NCBI GenBank assembly: GCA_934424575.1
Contig: CAKRXU010000011.1
Coordinates: 1-64,000, forward strand
Direction of reading: 5' to 3'
Length of the DNA: 64,000 nt
Source: an uncultured Blautia sp.
GTDB lineage: Bacteria > Bacillota > Clostridia > Lachnospirales > Lachnospiraceae
Below, piece after piece: positions 1 to 7,529 of this stretch. The first letter of the stretch is position 1, and each line of letters begins with the position of its first letter. A program made the translations under genes and the position numbers. The notes under the pieces are model-generated. The model was not told the origin of the DNA, ran no database searches, and saw nothing but the letters and a program-made list of their open reading frames with translations.

Positions 1-31
1 AAGCAATGTGCAGTTAAAATACGGTAATTAT

Positions 32-541
32 ATGGCTTTTAGCCACATTCACAGCTTCGCTGTGAATAATTCAGGATTAGTAGCATATTTTTCCGCAAGC
101 GGAGTAACAGCAAAGATGGCAAAAGCCCTGGCAGAAGTTACAGGAGCTGATCTTTTTGAGATCCAGCCTGCAGTACCGTACACCAGTGCAGACCTTGACT
201 GGATGAACAAAAAGAGCCGCAGCAGCGTGGAGATGAGTGATCCTGCTTCCAGACCGGAGATCGGAAACAAAGTACCGGATATGGATCAGTACGATACTGT
301 ATTCGTAGGATTCCCAATCTGGTGGTATGTGGCACCGACCATCATCAATACCTTCCTTGAGAGCTATGACTTCTCAGGCAAGACAGTCGCAGCATTTGCA
401 ACTTCCGGCGGAAGCGGAATGGGTAAGACAGATTCCGTTCTCAAGAAATCCGCACCATCTGCCAACTGGAAAGAAGGCAAACGTTTCGGAAGCGCAGACA
501 AGAATGCACTCAAAGCATGGGCAGATTCCCTGGGAATGTGA
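32..541 (+). CDS. Flavodoxin, start uncertain
   Basis: Small FMN-binding electron carrier. The core runs from GLVAYFSASG (phosphate-binding loop) through WMNKKSRSSVEM, GFPIWWYVAPTIINTFLE and AATSGGSG-like FATSGGSGMGKT, the usual order of a long-chain-like clostridial flavodoxin. The family normally starts one to five residues before the LVAYFS strand, but here the reading frame continues upstream as about 20 unusual residues. Possible starts are GTG at 8, ATG at 32 or GTG at 62; none has a clear Shine-Dalgarno site, and the frame is still open at the window edge. A perfect hairpin (47-67) lies just before the conserved strand. It is followed by a strong terminator, so it is the last gene of its transcript. 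Function is confident, start is not. Confidence 0.85.
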   Translation: MAFSHIHSFAVNNSGLVAYFSASGVTAKMAKALAEVTGADLFEIQPAVPYTSADLDWMNKKSRSSVEMSDPASRPEIGNKVPDMDQYDTVFVGFPIWWYVAPTIINTFLESYDFSGKTVAAFATSGGSGMGKTDSVLKKSAPSANWKEGKRFGSADKNALKAWADSLGM

Positions 542-574
542 TCCACACAGAATAAAAGATACGACCATAGCCAG

Positions 575-623
575 AGCGATACGGCCTGCTTCTTAAATGA
601 GGCGGGCGTGTATCGCTTTTTTT
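575..623 (+). terminator. Intrinsic terminator of the flavodoxin gene
   Basis: The arm AGCGATAC (575-582) pairs with GTATCGCT (610-617) and is followed directly by a run of T. It separates the flavodoxin gene from the downstream amidohydrolase. Confidence 0.85.
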
Positions 624-671
624 CTGCTCTTTTACGATAGTATAAAAATATTTTTGGCAAATAAAAAGTTT

Positions 672-713
672 TTGCAATATCCAATTGCAAGAATACATGA
701 TTACGGTTATAAT
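672..713 (+). promoter_or_regulatory. Promoter with inverted repeat over the -35
   Basis: TTGCAA (685-690) and TATAAT (708-713) are 17 bases apart and give a start near 720, just before the amidohydrolase start at 733. The inverted repeat TTGCAAT-ATCCA-ATTGCAA (672-690) covers the -35 box, a natural place for a repressor or activator. The regulator is not in the window. Confidence 0.6.
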
Positions 714-732
714 GACGGCAGAGGTGAGCAAA

Positions 733-2361
733 ATGGCAGATTATATCATCTGTAATGGAAAGATCGTAAATGGAAAAAACGAGGCTCCTTTTGAGGGCAA
801 TATCATAATAGAAGGAAGCCGGATCAAAGAAATCACAAAGACGACGGAGTTTTCTTCTGATTTTCCGACGGAGCGGATCCTGGATGCGAAGGGCGGCTAT
901 GTGACGCCGGGATTTATTGACATCCACAGACATGGAGACTGGCAGGCACTGGAAAATGGTGACGATGAGCTTCTGAACCGTCAGGGACTTACGACAGTTG
1001 TGAATGGAAACTGCGGTCTTTCGGTCGCACCGATCGGAACAGAACATCAGAAGGAGATTCTTGGTTTTATCAGCAGCGTTACCGGAAATCCGCCGGAGAA
1101 ATATATGGAGAAAGACGGGACCTGTCCGGCAGCAGAATCCTTCCATGCTTATATGGATGCCCTGAAAGCGACGAAGCGGAGCGTAAATACAGGAATGCTC
1201 GCGGGAAACGGAACGATCCGTGCCTGTGCAGCCGGCTACAGGACAGGAACTCTTACCAGAGAAGAATTAAGGACAGCCTGGAAGCAGATCGAGGAGAGCC
1301 TGGACGCAGGAGCACTCGGTATCAGTCTTGGCATTGCCTATGCGCCGGAATTTGAATACGACGAAAAAAGCCTGATCGAAGTCTTAAGTCCGCTCAAAGA
1401 TACCGGGATCCCGATCACGACGCATGTGCGCAGCGAAGGCGACAGTCTGATCGAATCACAGAAAGAAGTCCTCCATGCAGCAAAGACACTTCATATCCCG
1501 CTGCACATCAGTCATGTGAAATGCATCGGAAAGAAAAACTGGGGAACGAAATGTGAAGAAGCGCTCCGGCTTTTTGCGCAGGCGAGGGCAGAGGGTGTGC
1601 AGCTTGATTTTGACCTGTATCCGTATCTGACAGGTTCCACACAGCTCGTGCATGTGCTTCCACCGGAATGCCAGAAGGGTGGTACAGATGAGATCATCCG
1701 GAGACTGAAGGACAGGACATACCGTAAACATCTGACAGAAGTCCTCAAAACACCATCTGATGAATTCGAAAATATCGTGGAACTGGCAGGTTTTGACCAG
1801 ATCTATGCAAGCACGCTCCATACAGAGAAATACAAAGCCTATGCAGGAAAAACGATCCAGGAGATTGCAGACTTTACAGGAAATGATCCGTATGATACAC
1901 TGTATGACATTCTGATCGAAGAAAACTGTCAGGTCACAATGCTTGACACGATCGCATCGGAAGAAGACATGCTGCATTTTCTGAAGGATGAATATGCAAA
2001 CCTGATCTCAGATGCGATCTATCCGGCAGGCGGCAAATATCATCCGAGGGTTTATGCCGCATTTCCGAAGGTGCTCACAGATTATGTGCGTGACAGGCAA
2101 ATCTTTACGATCGAGGAGGCTGTCTACAAGATGACAGGAAGAGCGGCGAAACCTCTGCATCTGGATCGTGGAGTTCTGGAGGCAGGAAAGGCAGCAGATA
2201 TCAATATTTTCCATCTGGAGAATCTTAAGGTGAAAGCAGATTTTGATGATCCGGATCAGTTCTGCGAGGGATTTGACTACGTTCTGACAGGAGGAAAGAT
2301 CGCAGTCAGGGATGACAGATGGACAAACACAGGAAGCGGAGAAGTTCTTGTGAGAAAGTAA
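733..2361 (+). CDS. Amidohydrolase, N-acyl-D-amino-acid deacylase type
   Basis: A metal-dependent amidohydrolase of the D-aminoacylase branch (COG3653-like), expected to hydrolyse N-acylated D-amino acids or related amides in the cytoplasm. The N-terminal beta-sandwich begins MADYIICNGKIVNGKNEAPF and leads to GGYVTPGFIDIHRHGDW, whose HxH pair is the usual metal site. Further His residues come at THVRSEG and HISHVKCIGKK, and the C-terminal GKAADINIF strand completes the sandwich. ATG at 733 is chosen because it has GAGGTGAG before it and lies downstream of the promoter; the longer frame from 685 begins inside the -35 box. The exact substrate cannot be read from sequence. It sits 30 bases ahead of a membrane protein gene and is probably co-transcribed with it. 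Confidence 0.85.
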   Translation: MADYIICNGKIVNGKNEAPFEGNIIIEGSRIKEITKTTEFSSDFPTERILDAKGGYVTPGFIDIHRHGDWQALENGDDELLNRQGLTTVVNGNCGLSVAPIGTEHQKEILGFISSVTGNPPEKYMEKDGTCPAAESFHAYMDALKATKRSVNTGMLAGNGTIRACAAGYRTGTLTREELRTAWKQIEESLDAGALGISLGIAYAPEFEYDEKSLIEVLSPLKDTGIPITTHVRSEGDSLIESQKEVLHAAKTLHIPLHISHVKCIGKKNWGTKCEEALRLFAQARAEGVQLDFDLYPYLTGSTQLVHVLPPECQKGGTDEIIRRLKDRTYRKHLTEVLKTPSDEFENIVELAGFDQIYASTLHTEKYKAYAGKTIQEIADFTGNDPYDTLYDILIEENCQVTMLDTIASEEDMLHFLKDEYANLISDAIYPAGGKYHPRVYAAFPKVLTDYVRDRQIFTIEEAVYKMTGRAAKPLHLDRGVLEAGKAADINIFHLENLKVKADFDDPDQFCEGFDYVLTGGKIAVRDDRWTNTGSGEVLVRK

Positions 2362-2391
2362 ACAAATAAAGGGGAATTGGAGAGGGAAGTT

Positions 2392-3045
2392 ATGGATTAT
2401 CAGCAGCTCATTACATTTATCATGGAAATGGTCGGGACGATCGCCTTTGCGGCATCCGGGGCCATGGTTGCGGTAGATCGGGCAATGGATATTTTTGGCG
2501 TGATCGTGCTGGGAGTCACGACAGCTGTAGGAGGAGGGGCAGTGCGGGATGTGATCCTCGGGATCGTGCCGCCGGCAATGTTCCAGCATCCGGTTTATAC
2601 GGCCGTCGCAACGGTCACATCCTGTGTTGTTTTTATGATCCTGTATCTCAAGAAGGAACTCCTTCAGGGACATAACAGGGAGACTTATGACAAAGTAATG
2701 CTTGTCATGGACTCGATCGGGCTTGGGATCTTTACTGTGGTAGGTGTGAATACAGGGATCGCCCATGGATATATGGATTATACTTTCCTGCTGGTGTTTC
2801 TTGGCACCGTCACAGGTGTCGGCGGAGGACTTCTCCGTGATGTCATGGCAGGTGTGCCGCCGTATATCCTGGTGCGCCATATTTATGCATGCGCGTCGAT
2901 CGTCGGAGCGATCGTCTGTGTGGTACTGTACCGGAATTTCGGGGCAGTCGCAGCGATGGTGGGAGCCTCGGCAGTTGTGATACTGATCCGTTATCTGGCA
3001 GCGCATTACCGGTGGAATTTGCCGAAACTTACAAGAGAAGAATAA
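2392..3045 (+). CDS. TRIC/YicG-family (UPF0126) membrane protein
   Basis: A seven-helix inner-membrane protein of about 217 residues with two tandem UPF0126 halves: GTIAFAASGAMVAVDRAMDIFGV...GGGAVRDVILG and GLGIFTVVGVNTGI...GVGGGLLRDVMAG. The repeated GGGxxRDV motif is diagnostic. Bacterial relatives of TRIC channels are proposed to carry monovalent cations; some close homologues are linked to glycine uptake, so the substrate stays open. ATG at 2392 has GGAGAGGG at 2379-2386; a TTG at 2377 is in frame but less well placed. It is the second gene after the amidohydrolase and ends at a shared bidirectional-looking terminator. Confidence 0.85.
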   Translation: MDYQQLITFIMEMVGTIAFAASGAMVAVDRAMDIFGVIVLGVTTAVGGGAVRDVILGIVPPAMFQHPVYTAVATVTSCVVFMILYLKKELLQGHNRETYDKVMLVMDSIGLGIFTVVGVNTGIAHGYMDYTFLLVFLGTVTGVGGGLLRDVMAGVPPYILVRHIYACASIVGAIVCVVLYRNFGAVAAMVGASAVVILIRYLAAHYRWNLPKLTREE

Positions 3046-3055
3046 AAGACGATAG

Positions 3056-3093
3056 AAAAGCAGCCCTTCTACACAGAAAGAAGAGCTGCTTTT
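3056..3093 (+). terminator. Terminator between convergent transcripts
   Basis: AAAAGCAGC (3056-3064) pairs with GCTGCTTTT (3085-3093). The A-run on one side and the T-run on the other allow it to work for both the TRIC gene and the convergent amt gene, which ends at 3131 on the other strand. Confidence 0.7.
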
Positions 3094-3130
3094 GCTTAGA
3101 GGAAAATCTATTAATACTGCCGGGGGAATC

Positions 3131-4870
3131 TTATTCCAGCGGCTGAGTATCCTGAAGTGCCTCAAATCCTTCTTCACCTGTACGGATCTTGACAACGTTT
3201 TCGATATCATATACGAAGACTTTTCCATCGCCGTACTGACCGGTGTGAAGTGTTTTCTTGGCTGTTTCGATGACGGTTCTTACCGGAACAAGGCTGACTA
3301 CGATCTCGATCTTGATCTTCGGCAGCAGGTTCATATCCATCTCAACACCACGGTAGTAGGAACGGGAACCTTTCTGGACGCCGCATCCCATAACGTTTGT
3401 GATGGTGATACCGGTAACACCGATCTCATTCATTGCATGCATGAATTCTTCAAGTTTGCTCTGACGTGTGATGATAACAACTTTTGTCAGTTTATGTACG
3501 CCTTCCTTCGGAAGTTCCGGAATGGTTGCTGAAACTTCAGCAGGAGCAACATTTGCGGAAGTATTTGCGGAAGGAACTGCTTTTGTAACACCCATAGGTG
3601 TAGGAACAGTCATAGTGTCGTGTACAACAAATCCGTCGTATGCACTTGTAAGACCATGTTCTTTGGAGTCCAGACCTTCGATCTCTTCTTCAGCAGTTAC
3701 ACGAAGACCAACGGTATGTTTGATTGCCTGGAAAATGATCGTCATAGTAACAGCAACCCATGCGATGGTGATGATCATACCGATAAACTGTACACCAAAT
3801 CCGTGGAAACCGCCGCCTACAAGGAGACCTTTCCAGTCTGTACCTGTACCATCGGAGAAAAGACCAACTGCGAGAGTACCAAAGGCACCGTTTAATCCGT
3901 GAACGCCGACAGCACCAACCGGGTCGTCGACCTTGAGTACTTTATCAATAAATTCAATACCAAATACTACAACAAAACCAGAAGCGATACCGATGATCGC
4001 TGCGGATGTAGGAGAAACGGTATCACAACCTGCTGTGATCGCTACCAGACCTGCAAGAGATCCGTTGAGGGACATGGAAACATCAGGTTTTTTGTATCTT
4101 ACCCATGTGATAAGAAGAACAGTTACAGTTGCAACAGCTGCTGCAAGGTTTGTAGTTACGAAGATCTTACCTGCGCTTACGATGGCATCGCCTTCCATGC
4201 TGACGGTAGATGCACCGTTGAATCCAAACCAGCAGAACCAGAGGATGAATACACCTAAAGCACCGATGGTAAGGTTATGCCCTGGAATCGCTTTGGACTT
4301 GCCGTCTTTTCCGTATTTGCCGATACGAGGTCCAAGGATGATGGCACCGATAAATGCTGCAACACCACCGACCATATGTACTGCACAGGAACCTGCAAAA
4401 TCATGGAAGCCCATCTGGCTGATAAATCCGCCGCCCCAGATCCAGTGTCCGGATACCGGGTAAACGATCAGGCTGATCAGGAAACTGTAGATACAATAGG
4501 AAGAAAATTTAGTACGTTCTGCCATGGCTCCGGATACGATCGTAGCGGAGGTTGCACAGAATACTGTCTGGAAGATCAGGAATGCCCAGAACGGAACGCC
4601 GTCAGGAAGCATTGCGGAACCATAATTTGCCTCTGTGGCAATGCCGCCGATCTTTCCGAAGAATCCGTTTCCTGCTCCAAACATGATCCCGAATCCGACG
4701 ATCCAGAAAGTAGGAGTACCGATACAGAAATCCATAAGGTTTTTCATGATGATGTTACCAGCGTTTTTTGCTCTGGTGAAGCCGGTTTCTACCATTGCAA
4801 ATCCGGCCTGCATAAAGAAGACAAGCGCGGCGCCAAAAAGCACCCATATAGTGTTTACTGATGAATACAT
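3131..4870 (-). CDS. amt: Ammonium transporter fused to a PII domain
   Basis: A fusion of an Amt/AmtB ammonium channel (residues 1 to about 405) to a GlnB-type PII domain (about 459-579), joined by a Pro/Ala/Thr-rich linker. The channel part shows the pore twin histidines in SCAVHMVGG and GAVGVHGLNG and the ATSATIVSGAMAER helix. The PII part keeps GCGVQKG (2-oxoglutarate/ATP binding Gln), the T-loop YYRGVEM, LPKIKIEIVV, GDGKVFVYDIENVVKIRTGEEG. At the place of the uridylylated Tyr51 of E. coli GlnB there is Met (residue 511), so control by uridylylation is not expected. Amt-PII fusions are known in a few bacteria; the PII domain is thought to gate its own channel in response to nucleotides and 2-oxoglutarate. 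It lies downstream of glnN on the same strand, behind a leader with a conditional terminator. Confidence 0.95.
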   Translation of the reverse strand: MYSSVNTIWVLFGAALVFFMQAGFAMVETGFTRAKNAGNIIMKNLMDFCIGTPTFWIVGFGIMFGAGNGFFGKIGGIATEANYGSAMLPDGVPFWAFLIFQTVFCATSATIVSGAMAERTKFSSYCIYSFLISLIVYPVSGHWIWGGGFISQMGFHDFAGSCAVHMVGGVAAFIGAIILGPRIGKYGKDGKSKAIPGHNLTIGALGVFILWFCWFGFNGASTVSMEGDAIVSAGKIFVTTNLAAAVATVTVLLITWVRYKKPDVSMSLNGSLAGLVAITAGCDTVSPTSAAIIGIASGFVVVFGIEFIDKVLKVDDPVGAVGVHGLNGAFGTLAVGLFSDGTGTDWKGLLVGGGFHGFGVQFIGMIITIAWVAVTMTIIFQAIKHTVGLRVTAEEEIEGLDSKEHGLTSAYDGFVVHDTMTVPTPMGVTKAVPSANTSANVAPAEVSATIPELPKEGVHKLTKVVIITRQSKLEEFMHAMNEIGVTGITITNVMGCGVQKGSRSYYRGVEMDMNLLPKIKIEIVVSLVPVRTVIETAKKTLHTGQYGDGKVFVYDIENVVKIRTGEEGFEALQDTQPLE

Positions 4871-4930
4871 AAAGTTACCTCTCTTTCCCTAAAAGTTGAC
4901 AATATTAGTATAGTTTCAATATTCAGAAAA

Positions 4931-4963
4931 GGCACGAGAATGAAATTTCATCATTTTCGCGCC
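4931..4963 (-). terminator. Leader terminator upstream of amt
   Basis: Read on the minus strand, GGCGCGAAAATG (4963-4952) pairs with CATTCTCGTGCC (4942-4931), 12 positions with one mismatch and one G-U, followed by TTTTCT. It stops transcription between glnN and amt unless prevented. Its 5' arm overlaps the small hexaloop hairpin at 4956-4971. Confidence 0.7.
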
Positions 4964-4971
4964 TTTACGAA
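4956..4971 (-). promoter_or_regulatory. Putative ANTAR target hairpin, amt leader
   Basis: On the minus strand TTCGT pairs with GCGAA around the six-base loop AAAGGC. The loop has A at position 1 and G at position 4, the two bases known to matter in ANTAR-protein targets. Forming it occupies the first eight bases of the terminator arm (GGCGCGAA), so the two structures exclude each other. The promoter for this leader is unclear: a TATACT at 4980-4975 is too close and has a poor -35, so amt may also be read from glnN. Confidence 0.55.
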
Positions 4972-4981
4972 TCAAGTATAT

Positions 4982-5079
4982 GTAAAACAGGGGATACCAT
5001 ATCGTGTGATTAATGGATGAGGAAATCGATAATGAATTATGAAGTAGTTCATGTTTCATGAGATATCCCCTGGTTTTAC
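4982..5079 (-). repeat. Long inverted repeat between glnN and amt
   Basis: GTAAAACAGGGGATA (4982-4996) is complementary to TATCCCCTGGTTTTAC (5064-5079) apart from one bulged G, with a 67-base AT-rich loop. On the minus strand it follows the glnN stop by 30 bases. It has no T-run and so is not a classic terminator. It could be an RNA structure protecting the glnN 3' end or a pair of inverted operator copies. Confidence 0.6.
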
Positions 5080-5108
5080 CAGTATGAAGTTGTCTGTTAT
5101 CCTCTGGA

Positions 5109-7220
5109 TCAGTCAGAGATGGAGAATAACAGTTTGCCGTATGTCGGATATGGAAGGATAGAATCCGGGATCAGAGCTTCTGCTGCATCAGCGGAAACAC
5201 GAACTTTTTCCATATCGGTAAGTACAACACTCTGATAGAGTTTTGCACTCTTGAGAAGATCTTTGCCGACTTCGTATTCTGCCATTGCAGTGTCCTCTTT
5301 GAGTCTTTCCAGATCTTTGACCATGGTCTCAGAAAGTTCTGTCAGTTTGGTAAGAAGTGCAGCCTCTGCGGATACGGAGATATCCGGAACGACTGATTTC
5401 TTAAGTGCTGCAGTCTGAGCCAGTTTTTCCATGTATGTAGTAACTGCCGGAAGAAGATCTTTCTGGATGATCTCAACCATAGTGCCGGCTTCGATATGAA
5501 GTGTCTTTACATAGTTCTCAAGCTTGATCTCATAACGGGAATGAAGCTCTGCATGTGTAAAGATGTGGTGACCTGTGAGAAGTTTTTCGTTCTTCTCATC
5601 AACGAAGTGCGGCAGTGCATCCGGAGTAGATACCAGATTGTAAAGACCACGTTTTTCTGCTTCTTCAAGCCATTCGTCTGTATAACCGTTTCCATTGAAG
5701 ATGATACGTTTGTGCTCTTTGATGGTCTTTTTGAGTAATTCATGAACAGCGGATTCCATTCCGTCAGCCGGAACATCTTTGAGTTCCTCATAGAACTGGC
5801 CTAATACTTCAGCAACAGCAGTGTTGAGGATGATGTTCGGGTTTGCTACGGAAGAAGAAGATCCAAGCATACGGAACTCGAATTTGTTTCCTGTGAATGC
5901 GAACGGTGAAGTACGGTTTCTGTCTGTGTTGTCTTTTACGAAGTGCGGAAGTACTTTTGCTCCGATATCCATCTGAACAGCACCGTGTCCAACGAAGAAT
6001 TCGTCGTTCTCGATCGCTTTGAGTACTTCTGTCAGCTCGTCGCCAAGGAAGATAGATACAACTGCCGGCGGAGCTTCGTTTGCACCAAGACGGTGATCGT
6101 TTCCTGCACTTGCAACAGAGATACGGAGAAGATCTGCGTAATCATCAACAGCTTTGATGACTGCTACAAGGAATACCAGGAACTGTGTATTTTCTGCAGG
6201 TGTTTTGCCAGGATCAAGAAGGTTGACACCTGTGTCTGTGCTCATGGACCAGTTGTTGTGTTTACCACTTCCGTTGATTCCTTCGAATGGTTTCTCATGG
6301 AGCAGGCATACCATGTTGTGTTTGGCAGCTACTTTTTTCATGATCTCCATTGTCAGCTGGTTGTGGTCAACTGCTACGTTTGTGGTATCGAATACAGGAG
6401 CCAGCTCGTGCTGTGCAGGAGCAACTTCGTTATGTTTTGTCTTGGCAGGAATTCCAAGTTTCCAGAGCTCTTCATCCAGGTCATGCATGTAAGCAGATAC
6501 ACGAGGTTTCAGAGTTCCGAAGTAGTGGTCTTCCATTTCCTGTCCTTTTGGAGCTGGAGCACCGATCAGGGTACGTCCGCAGAAGATCAGGTCTTTTCTC
6601 TTATTATAGAGGTCTTTGTCTACCAGGAAGTATTCCTGTTCCGGACCAACAGTGGTATCGATATGTTTTACTTCTGTATTTCCGAGAAGACGAAGGACTT
6701 TGACAGCCTCTTTGTTCAGGGTATCCATGGAACGAAGAAGAGGTGTTTTCTTATCCAGTGCCTCTCCGCTGTAGGAGCAGAATGCAGTCGGGATATAAAG
6801 GGTACGGTCTTTGATGAATGCCGGTGATGTAGGATCCCATGCTGTATATCCTCTTGCTTCAAATGTAGCACGAAGACCGCCTGACGGGAAACTGGATGCA
6901 TCCGGCTCGCCTTTTACAAGTTCTTTACCGGAGAATTCCATGATCACCTGTCCGTCGCCTGTCGGGGAGATGAAGCTGTCATGTTTTTCTGCGGTGAAGT
7001 TTGTCATTGGCTGGAACCAGTGAGTGTAATGGGTAGCTCCATGTTCGAGAGCCCATTCTTTCATGGCAACTGCAACGGAGTTGGCAACATCAAGTTCCAG
7101 GTGTGTACCGTTCTCGATCGTTTTTTTCAGTGCCTTGTACATGTCTTTCGGTAATTTCTCACGCATGATCTTGTCGTTAAAAACAAGACTGCCGTAGATT
7201 TCAGGAATGCTCTGTGCCAT
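5109..7220 (-). CDS. glnN: Glutamine synthetase type III
   Basis: ATP-dependent synthesis of glutamine from glutamate and ammonium. At 703 residues it matches the GSIII family (about 700), which is unrelated in length to the 435-residue GSI encoded at 17029. Family blocks include THWFQPMTNFTAEKHDSF, FEARGYTAWDPTSPAFI, VGPEQEYFLVD, GINGSGKHNNWSMSTDTG and the C-terminal helical extension. ATG at 7220 is used: it has AAGGAGATTTT in front and begins MAQSIPEIYG, the normal family start. The open frame goes 78 codons further but runs back through the leader terminator and the promoter. It has its own promoter and a leader with the hexaloop/terminator switch. Having both GSIII and GSI is common in gut Clostridia. 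Confidence 0.95.
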   Translation of the reverse strand: MAQSIPEIYGSLVFNDKIMREKLPKDMYKALKKTIENGTHLELDVANSVAVAMKEWALEHGATHYTHWFQPMTNFTAEKHDSFISPTGDGQVIMEFSGKELVKGEPDASSFPSGGLRATFEARGYTAWDPTSPAFIKDRTLYIPTAFCSYSGEALDKKTPLLRSMDTLNKEAVKVLRLLGNTEVKHIDTTVGPEQEYFLVDKDLYNKRKDLIFCGRTLIGAPAPKGQEMEDHYFGTLKPRVSAYMHDLDEELWKLGIPAKTKHNEVAPAQHELAPVFDTTNVAVDHNQLTMEIMKKVAAKHNMVCLLHEKPFEGINGSGKHNNWSMSTDTGVNLLDPGKTPAENTQFLVFLVAVIKAVDDYADLLRISVASAGNDHRLGANEAPPAVVSIFLGDELTEVLKAIENDEFFVGHGAVQMDIGAKVLPHFVKDNTDRNRTSPFAFTGNKFEFRMLGSSSSVANPNIILNTAVAEVLGQFYEELKDVPADGMESAVHELLKKTIKEHKRIIFNGNGYTDEWLEEAEKRGLYNLVSTPDALPHFVDEKNEKLLTGHHIFTHAELHSRYEIKLENYVKTLHIEAGTMVEIIQKDLLPAVTTYMEKLAQTAALKKSVVPDISVSAEAALLTKLTELSETMVKDLERLKEDTAMAEYEVGKDLLKSAKLYQSVVLTDMEKVRVSADAAEALIPDSILPYPTYGKLLFSISD

Positions 7221-7287
7221 AATAAAATCTCCTTTCAATGCTCCATTAATCTTAATTTTCGTAATTAAAATAAAAACTCTCAGATAA

Positions 7288-7325
7288 ACAAAAAAGGCGC
7301 CTTGGATTTTGTTTTCCAAAGCGCC
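7288..7325 (-). terminator. Promoter-proximal terminator in the glnN leader
   Basis: On the minus strand GGCGCTTTGGA (7325-7315) pairs over 11 positions with TCCAAGGCGCC (7306-7296), followed by TTTTTTG. It begins only about 10 bases after the predicted transcription start, so full-length glnN mRNA requires antitermination. Confidence 0.85.
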
Positions 7326-7332
7326 GTTGCTT
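7319..7332 (-). promoter_or_regulatory. Putative ANTAR target hairpin, glnN leader
   Basis: On the minus strand AAGC pairs with GCTT around the six-base loop AACGGC (A1 and G4 present). The loop GGC and the following GCTT are also the start of the terminator arm, so this hairpin and the terminator cannot form together. Confidence 0.55.
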
Positions 7333-7341
7333 ATGTGTTGT

Positions 7342-7369
7342 AGTATACACAAAAAAAACGGGATGTCAA
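7342..7369 (-). promoter_or_regulatory. glnN promoter
   Basis: On the minus strand TTGACA (7369-7364) and TATACT (7347-7342) are separated by 16 bases, a near-consensus sigma-A promoter. The start is predicted near 7335. Confidence 0.75.
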
Positions 7370-7447
7370 CAACTTTTTCGAAAATTTTTTCAAATTTTTT
7401 GTTTGGACGGATGAATTTATTTGTATGCTTTTTTGAGGGGACAAGGG

Positions 7448-7475
7448 TTGACAAATCACTTTCTTCTATTATAAT
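7448..7475 (+). promoter_or_regulatory. purF promoter
   Basis: TTGACA (7448-7453) and TATAAT (7470-7475) with a 16-base spacer, a full-consensus promoter divergent from that of glnN. No terminator or riboswitch is visible between it and the start codon at 7530. Confidence 0.8.
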
Positions 7476-7529
7476 TTCACTGTGAAAAGCACTTCAGAAA
7501 GCATTTGAAAAGAATGGGAGGAAATTCTG

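Noticed and set aside
5943..6827. Long open frame (294 codons) on the plus strand opposite glnN
   Set aside because: It is fully inside glnN on the other strand, has a Cys/Phe/Val-rich composition typical of antisense of a conserved gene and no ribosome site.
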